Assembly (NCBI GenBank): GCA_039105265.1 | Contig: JAPFFF010000001.1 | Coordinates: forward strand, 9,362,001 to 9,426,000 | Source of the DNA: Tritrichomonas musculus | Taxonomy: Eukaryota; Parabasalia; Tritrichomonadida; Tritrichomonadidae | DNA: 64,000 nt | Direction: 5' to 3' | Part shown: piece by piece, positions 59,589 through 64,000 of the stretch | Layout of the letters: every line of letters starts with the position of its first letter | Position numbering within the stretch: position 1 is the first letter of the stretch | The notes under the pieces: model-generated | What the model was told of the DNA's origin: nothing | Seen by the model: only the letters and a program-made list of their open reading frames with translations | The model's database searches: none | Made by a program: the position numbers and the translations under genes

Positions 59589-62500
59589 ATGGAAGTCCTG
59601 TTTGCATCAGATCAATTCTCAAAACTAGATTACTTTAAAAGCGAAAGAAAAATCTATGAAGACGAAAGAGTAGAAATCTATCAGATTGTTCATGAAAAAT
59701 CTAAAAAAATGTATATTGCAAAAGTATTTAATTTATATCCACCAGAAAAAGATAAGCTTATGATTAGCTATTCTCGAATAAATACCACCAATATGATGAT
59801 TGGTATTTCTCGAATGATGAATGTCATTTTAAAATTAAATCATCCTGCAATACTTAAATTTATAGGTTATTGTAAGGAAAGTTTCAAAAACACAGAAAGC
59901 CCGATGATAATCACAGAATTTTCATCAAAAGACACATTATTTCAACTTTTCGAGCAGGAATATCAAGGTATTCGAATATCAGATTGGAATGATACAAAAA
60001 AATTAATTAATATTTATGGAATTGCATCAGCAATGTCGTATTTGCACTCACATGATATTATTCACTGCGATTTACAACCAAAACACATTTTTTTAGACGA
60101 TTTTTACTTTCCAAAAATTGGCGGTTTTAGTTCATCAAAAGAAATTTCGCGACCGTTATATTCTGAGCTAAAAGGATCGTCAATATACACTGCACCTGAA
60201 GTTTACTTATATTTAGACTACAGTAAAGCGAGTGATGTTTATTCATTTGCTTTTATTTTATTCGAAATAATTTCAAAAGAGAGACCGTTTAGCGAAATTT
60301 CAAATGACATTGAAATAATGAAGTCAGTTACATATTCAAATAAACGGCCTGAATTAAATGACTTAATTCCTCCTTGTTACAAAAAGTTGATTGAAAAGTG
60401 CTGGTCAAATGATCCAAAAGAAAGGCCAACTTTTGATGAGATCATTTTTGAATTGAAAACAAATTCTGAATTCATCACAGAAAAAGTTGACAAAGAAAGT
60501 TATTTTGAATACATTCAATCAATTAATGATTCGAATATTTCTTTTAAGGATTCAGTAAATTTTGATAAATTGGACAATGAAATAAAGAGAAGATTCTTTT
60601 TTAAAATATATGAGTTGAAACCAAAAAAAAAAGAGAGAAAAGGCAATTTGTATTGTGATGCTAACAATAAAGCTGAAACAAATCTAGATCTAAACAACTT
60701 TGAATTAGGTGATTTATTGACAGAGAAAGATCAGTTTTATAGTTTTTATGAAGTTGTTGAAAAAGAAACATCCAAACAATACGTCTTAAAAACGCCAATT
60801 TATGAAATGAAAAACATTTTCAGAGCCGACATGATTAATTTCATAAGAGAAATGAACATTATTGTAAAACTAAATCATCCATCAATCTTAAAGGCAATTG
60901 GGTATAATCATGTTGGCTTTAAAGACCACCTAAATCCTGTTGCTGTATTGGATTGTGATTGTTTATTTAGTTTAAGTTATTATTACGAAAATATTACTGA
61001 AGCAAAGTACAAAGATGAGACTAACAAATTGATCTTTATTTATATTATTGCTCTAGGAATGGCATATTTGCATGCACATGGCATTATTCATCGTGATTTG
61101 AAAACATCGAATGTGGTTATAGTGAAAACAAAATCAAATTTCTACAATGAAGAAGGAACCATGTATCCGAAAATCACTGGATTTAATCTTGCCAAAGAAG
61201 TAAATGAAAAAAAGATAAATAATGAAAATAAGATTCAAGGAACGCCAGCATATTTGGCACCAGAAATAATAACAAATCAAGAATATAGCAAAAGTAGTGA
61301 TGTTTATGCCTTTTCATTTATTGTTTATGAAATAATGACAAATAGAAAGCCATATAAAGATGACATTTATATTCAAGAACTATTTGATATAGTTAAAGAA
61401 GAAAAACGTCCAACCTTTGAAAAACCAATTGGAAAAGCTTATCGTCAGCTGATTGAGAAATGCTGGTCACAAGATCCTAAAGATAGGCCAACATTTGATG
61501 AAATTATCAATGAACTTAAAAATAACCCTGATTTCATCACTGAAAATGTTGACAACGAATATTTTCACACTTTTGTTAATTATATCGATTCTTATCCTAA
61601 TTCTTTTGAATCCGACAAAACAATCGAACAACTTGATTATATAATGGACAACAGAATTGACACGATTCTTGATGTTGACATCAACATTAATTTCAAACCA
61701 TTAAATAACATATATGAAACAGAGATGAACAACATTTTGTTGAATTGTGACTGCATTGATATGAGAAAATTTAAATTTGATGGTTATTTATACAAAAGAG
61801 TTTTTCATAAAACATCTGATGTTGAAACAGGATGTCATTATTTACAAAAAATATTTAAAATAAAAGATGATTTAAAAAAGCATGAATTTATTAACTTCAT
61901 GAATGAATTCAATATCATTAGACAATTGAACCATCCGTCCATTTTGAAAATGATTGGCTACAGTCCAATATCTAATGATAAATATTATGAAGGAATAATT
62001 ATGGTTTATGAATCTGCTGAGAATGAATCAATGAAAAATATTATTCTTAATGAAACACAAAAATTGATATACATATATGGAATAGCTACAGGAATGGCAT
62101 ATTTACATGAACATGGAATTATCCATTGTGATTTGAAACCGTCTAACATTTTTCTAGATGATAATAACTATCCAAAAATAACTGGATTGAATATTGCCAA
62201 ATTCATTGATAAAAGTAAATCAAGCAATGAAAATAAAATACAAGGTACACCAGCATATTTAGCACCAGAAATAATAACAAATCAAGAATATAGTAAAAGC
62301 AGTGATGTTTATGCCTTTTCATTAATTGTATATGAAATAATGACAAATGAAAAGCCTTATGATAAAAACGCTTCTATTACAGAAGTATTTAAAAGAGTTG
62401 AAGAAAGAGAACGTCCAAGCTTTAATGAGCATATTGGAAAAGCTTATCGTCATTTGATTACGAAATGTTGGTCACAAAACCCAAGCAAAAGGCCAACATT

Positions 62501-64000
62501 TGATTCAATTGTCAAAGAACTTAAAAACAATCCTGATTTCATTACTGAAAAAGTAGATAAAGCTGAGTTTGTTAAGTACATTGAAATGATTGATAACTCA
62601 AAAATATCTTTTGATTCAAATAAGCAAATTAATCAACTTGATGATTATATTAATTCAAAAGCAAGCATTTTGTCAGAATACGGCTTTGATATCATTTCTG
62701 ATGGAATTTATAAAACGGAAATGAATAATCTCTTTTATGATGAATCGGTGATAGATATGACTGACTTTAAAACTGAGCCTAATAAGCAAAAAGATGTTAG
62801 GAAACGAAAGTTGTTATTTATATATAAAAAATTTGTCAGTAAAAAGACCGGATTGGTATATTTGGGTAGGCGAGGAGATTTGGTGGAGATTTCAGTTGAA
62901 ATAAATAGATATAAGAAAATAGGACAACATAATGCAATCTTAAAATACTTAGGATATGGCACACGATCTAACTCAGCATATATTTTATCTGAATATGCAC
63001 AATATGAATGTCTGAAAAATGTTCTTGATTTAGAAAAAGAAGGAAAACATCTTAAGGAGTGGAATGATACGAAGAAACTGATAAATCTTTATGGAATTGC
63101 TTCTGCAATGTCATATTTGAATTCAATTGGAATAATTCACAATAGATTATCTCCAGATGTAATATTTCTAAATGAATTCTTGTTTCCTAAATTAAGTGAT
63201 TTTACTTACTCTATAGATCTTTCAAATCAAGATTGTTTCGCTAAAAAAAATAAAGCTTTTCAGCGAGATGACAATTTTTATATATATAAAAACCCAGAAT
63301 TCGATGAATCAGCAAAAGGCGATGTTTATTCATTTGCAATAATGGCTTATGAAATCATAACCGGTGACTCTCCTTTTGATAAAAGTTTAAGTTCTCTTCG
63401 AGTTTTACAAATGAAATCAAATGATTTTAAACTCGAATACAAAAAGCCGATAATTGATTGTTATAAAAATTTAATTGAAAAAGGTATTTCAGAAGATCCG
63501 TTAAAAAGACCATCATTTGATGAAATTGTTTATGATCTCAGAACGAATCCTGACTATTTAATTGACACTGTTAACAAAGAGGAATACTTTGAATACATCA
63601 AATATATTGATGGTTGCTTTGAAAATCAAAATTTTGAAGAGGTTGACATTGAAATTGATGATAATTCAAACATTCCAAAACTCAACTTTTCAATCAACAT
63701 GAAAACATTAAATCTTGACAATTATCGAAAGATAGAAAAAATTGGAAAAGGGGGATTTGGTGTTGTTTATACTGTTGCTGAAAAAGAGACAAATAATATT
63801 TATGCGGCGAAAGTTTCACTTAGAGTTTTAGATGCATATTCAAAAGATTTGGTTTTAAATCTTTCACGAGAAATTGACATTATTTCTCAATTGAATCATC
63901 CAGCAATCCTTAAATACATTGGTTACAATCCGAATAATTTTAAATATAAGCCAAAACCAACGATTCTAACAGAACTTGCCACTAATAAATCACTTGATAA
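59589..64000 (+). CDS. Tandem TKL polykinase: four degenerate kinase domains plus a fifth, runs off window
   Basis: I translated 59589-64000 by hand and found no stop in 1470 codons; the gene continues past the window. It repeats a TKL-type kinase domain with a period of about 340 residues. Domain 1 has Lys45, HCDLQPKH at 159-166 and GGF instead of DFG at 178-180. Domain 2 has Lys401, HRDLKTSN at 501-508 and TGF at 530-532. Domain 3 has Lys754, HCDLKPSN at 846-853 and TGL at 865-867. Domain 4 has no catalytic Lys, HNRLSPDV at 1184-1191 and DFT at 1204-1206. Domain 5 begins with an intact glycine loop GKGGFGVVY (1386-1394) and Lys1408; the rest is outside. Each domain ends CW(S/x)xxPxxRPTFDEI, and is followed by a conserved N(P/S)(D/E)F(I)TE-V(D/N) linker. 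Domains 2 and 3 share a nearly identical activation segment (GTPAYLAPEIITNQEYSKSS). It could be a signalling scaffold whose pseudokinases control one active kinase. Confidence 0.9.
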   Translation, partial: MEVLFASDQFSKLDYFKSERKIYEDERVEIYQIVHEKSKKMYIAKVFNLYPPEKDKLMISYSRINTTNMMIGISRMMNVILKLNHPAILKFIGYCKESFKNTESPMIITEFSSKDTLFQLFEQEYQGIRISDWNDTKKLINIYGIASAMSYLHSHDIIHCDLQPKHIFLDDFYFPKIGGFSSSKEISRPLYSELKGSSIYTAPEVYLYLDYSKASDVYSFAFILFEIISKERPFSEISNDIEIMKSVTYSNKRPELNDLIPPCYKKLIEKCWSNDPKERPTFDEIIFELKTNSEFITEKVDKESYFEYIQSINDSNISFKDSVNFDKLDNEIKRRFFFKIYELKPKKKERKGNLYCDANNKAETNLDLNNFELGDLLTEKDQFYSFYEVVEKETSKQYVLKTPIYEMKNIFRADMINFIREMNIIVKLNHPSILKAIGYNHVGFKDHLNPVAVLDCDCLFSLSYYYENITEAKYKDETNKLIFIYIIALGMAYLHAHGIIHRDLKTSNVVIVKTKSNFYNEEGTMYPKITGFNLAKEVNEKKINNENKIQGTPAYLAPEIITNQEYSKSSDVYAFSFIVYEIMTNRKPYKDDIYIQELFDIVKEEKRPTFEKPIGKAYRQLIEKCWSQDPKDRPTFDEIINELKNNPDFITENVDNEYFHTFVNYIDSYPNSFESDKTIEQLDYIMDNRIDTILDVDININFKPLNNIYETEMNNILLNCDCIDMRKFKFDGYLYKRVFHKTSDVETGCHYLQKIFKIKDDLKKHEFINFMNEFNIIRQLNHPSILKMIGYSPISNDKYYEGIIMVYESAENESMKNIILNETQKLIYIYGIATGMAYLHEHGIIHCDLKPSNIFLDDNNYPKITGLNIAKFIDKSKSSNENKIQGTPAYLAPEIITNQEYSKSSDVYAFSLIVYEIMTNEKPYDKNASITEVFKRVEERERPSFNEHIGKAYRHLITKCWSQNPSKRPTFDSIVKELKNNPDFITEKVDKAEFVKYIEMIDNSKISFDSNKQINQLDDYINSKASILSEYGFDIISDGIYKTEMNNLFYDESVIDMTDFKTEPNKQKDVRKRKLLFIYKKFVSKKTGLVYLGRRGDLVEISVEINRYKKIGQHNAILKYLGYGTRSNSAYILSEYAQYECLKNVLDLEKEGKHLKEWNDTKKLINLYGIASAMSYLNSIGIIHNRLSPDVIFLNEFLFPKLSDFTYSIDLSNQDCFAKKNKAFQRDDNFYIYKNPEFDESAKGDVYSFAIMAYEIITGDSPFDKSLSSLRVLQMKSNDFKLEYKKPIIDCYKNLIEKGISEDPLKRPSFDEIVYDLRTNPDYLIDTVNKEEYFEYIKYIDGCFENQNFEEVDIEIDDNSNIPKLNFSINMKTLNLDNYRKIEKIGKGGFGVVYTVAEKETNNIYAAKVSLRVLDAYSKDLVLNLSREIDIISQLNHPAILKYIGYNPNNFKYKPKPTILTELATNKSLD

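Noticed and set aside
1-64000. tRNA, rRNA genes and spliceosomal introns
   Set aside because: I found no T-loop motif with a matching acceptor stem, no rRNA-like stretch, and no conserved trichomonad-type 3' splice motif interrupting a gene. Short or diverged cases could be missed by eye.

Overview
The window reads as a nuclear contig from an AT-rich, intron-poor protist with heavy transposon load, most likely a trichomonad (parabasalid) such as Tritrichomonas. The reasons are single-exon genes with mostly TAA stops, no splice signals that I could find, a very large tyrosine-kinase-like (TKL) kinase gene, MORN, Rab, SNARE and ArfGAP genes of eukaryotic type, and many mariner, pogo, Mutator and MITE-like sequences. 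The organism is inferred from gene style, not proven.

Layout. Bases 1-15,000 are mostly mobile DNA around one host gene, an ERK7-like MAP kinase (4824-5915, minus). They hold a mariner transposase remnant (about 960-1553), a terminal-inverted-repeat (TIR) element with a nested MITE (2730-4492), a pogo-like transposon that looks whole, with TIRs and a TA duplication (7198-9417), two abutting TTAA-flanked elements (9696-11528) and a decayed Mutator-like transposase (12091-14330).

Bases 15,132-25,551 form a block unlike its surroundings in composition and gene content. It holds a tyrosine-recombinase fragment, a DEAH-type SF2 helicase, about 4 kb of low-complexity DNA with recurring palindromic boxes, several small unknown genes, an SF3 helicase, a small basic protein and five copies of a 24-bp iteron. 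I read it as the fossil of a self-replicating, recombinase-integrated, virus-like or plasmid-like element. I see no capsid gene and no polymerase. It is broken in more than one place.

Bases 26,190-27,370 hold three short non-autonomous elements, one of them a second copy of the repeat at the left edge and one an inverted copy of a repeat near 9.8 kb. Then comes the host gene-rich part: a Rab GTPase, a MORN protein, a calcineurin-like phosphoesterase, a Wntless/TMEM181-like 7TM protein, an unknown multipass membrane protein, a BAR-PH-ArfGAP-ankyrin protein, a 2406-residue Ser/Lys-rich repeat protein, a LisH-like/Asn-rich/C2 protein, ZPR1, a membrane-anchored degenerate EEP-fold protein and a Qc-type SNARE. 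Several of these (Rab, ArfGAP, SNARE, Wntless-like protein) belong to endomembrane traffic.

Bases 54,000-59,530 are gene-free and consist largely of three TIR elements. The last ends about 60 bp before a giant open frame (59,589 to beyond 64,000) that encodes at least five tandem TKL kinase domains. The first four have lost key catalytic residues and the fifth starts with intact ATP-binding motifs. This array and the 15-25 kb element are the two most unusual systems in the window.
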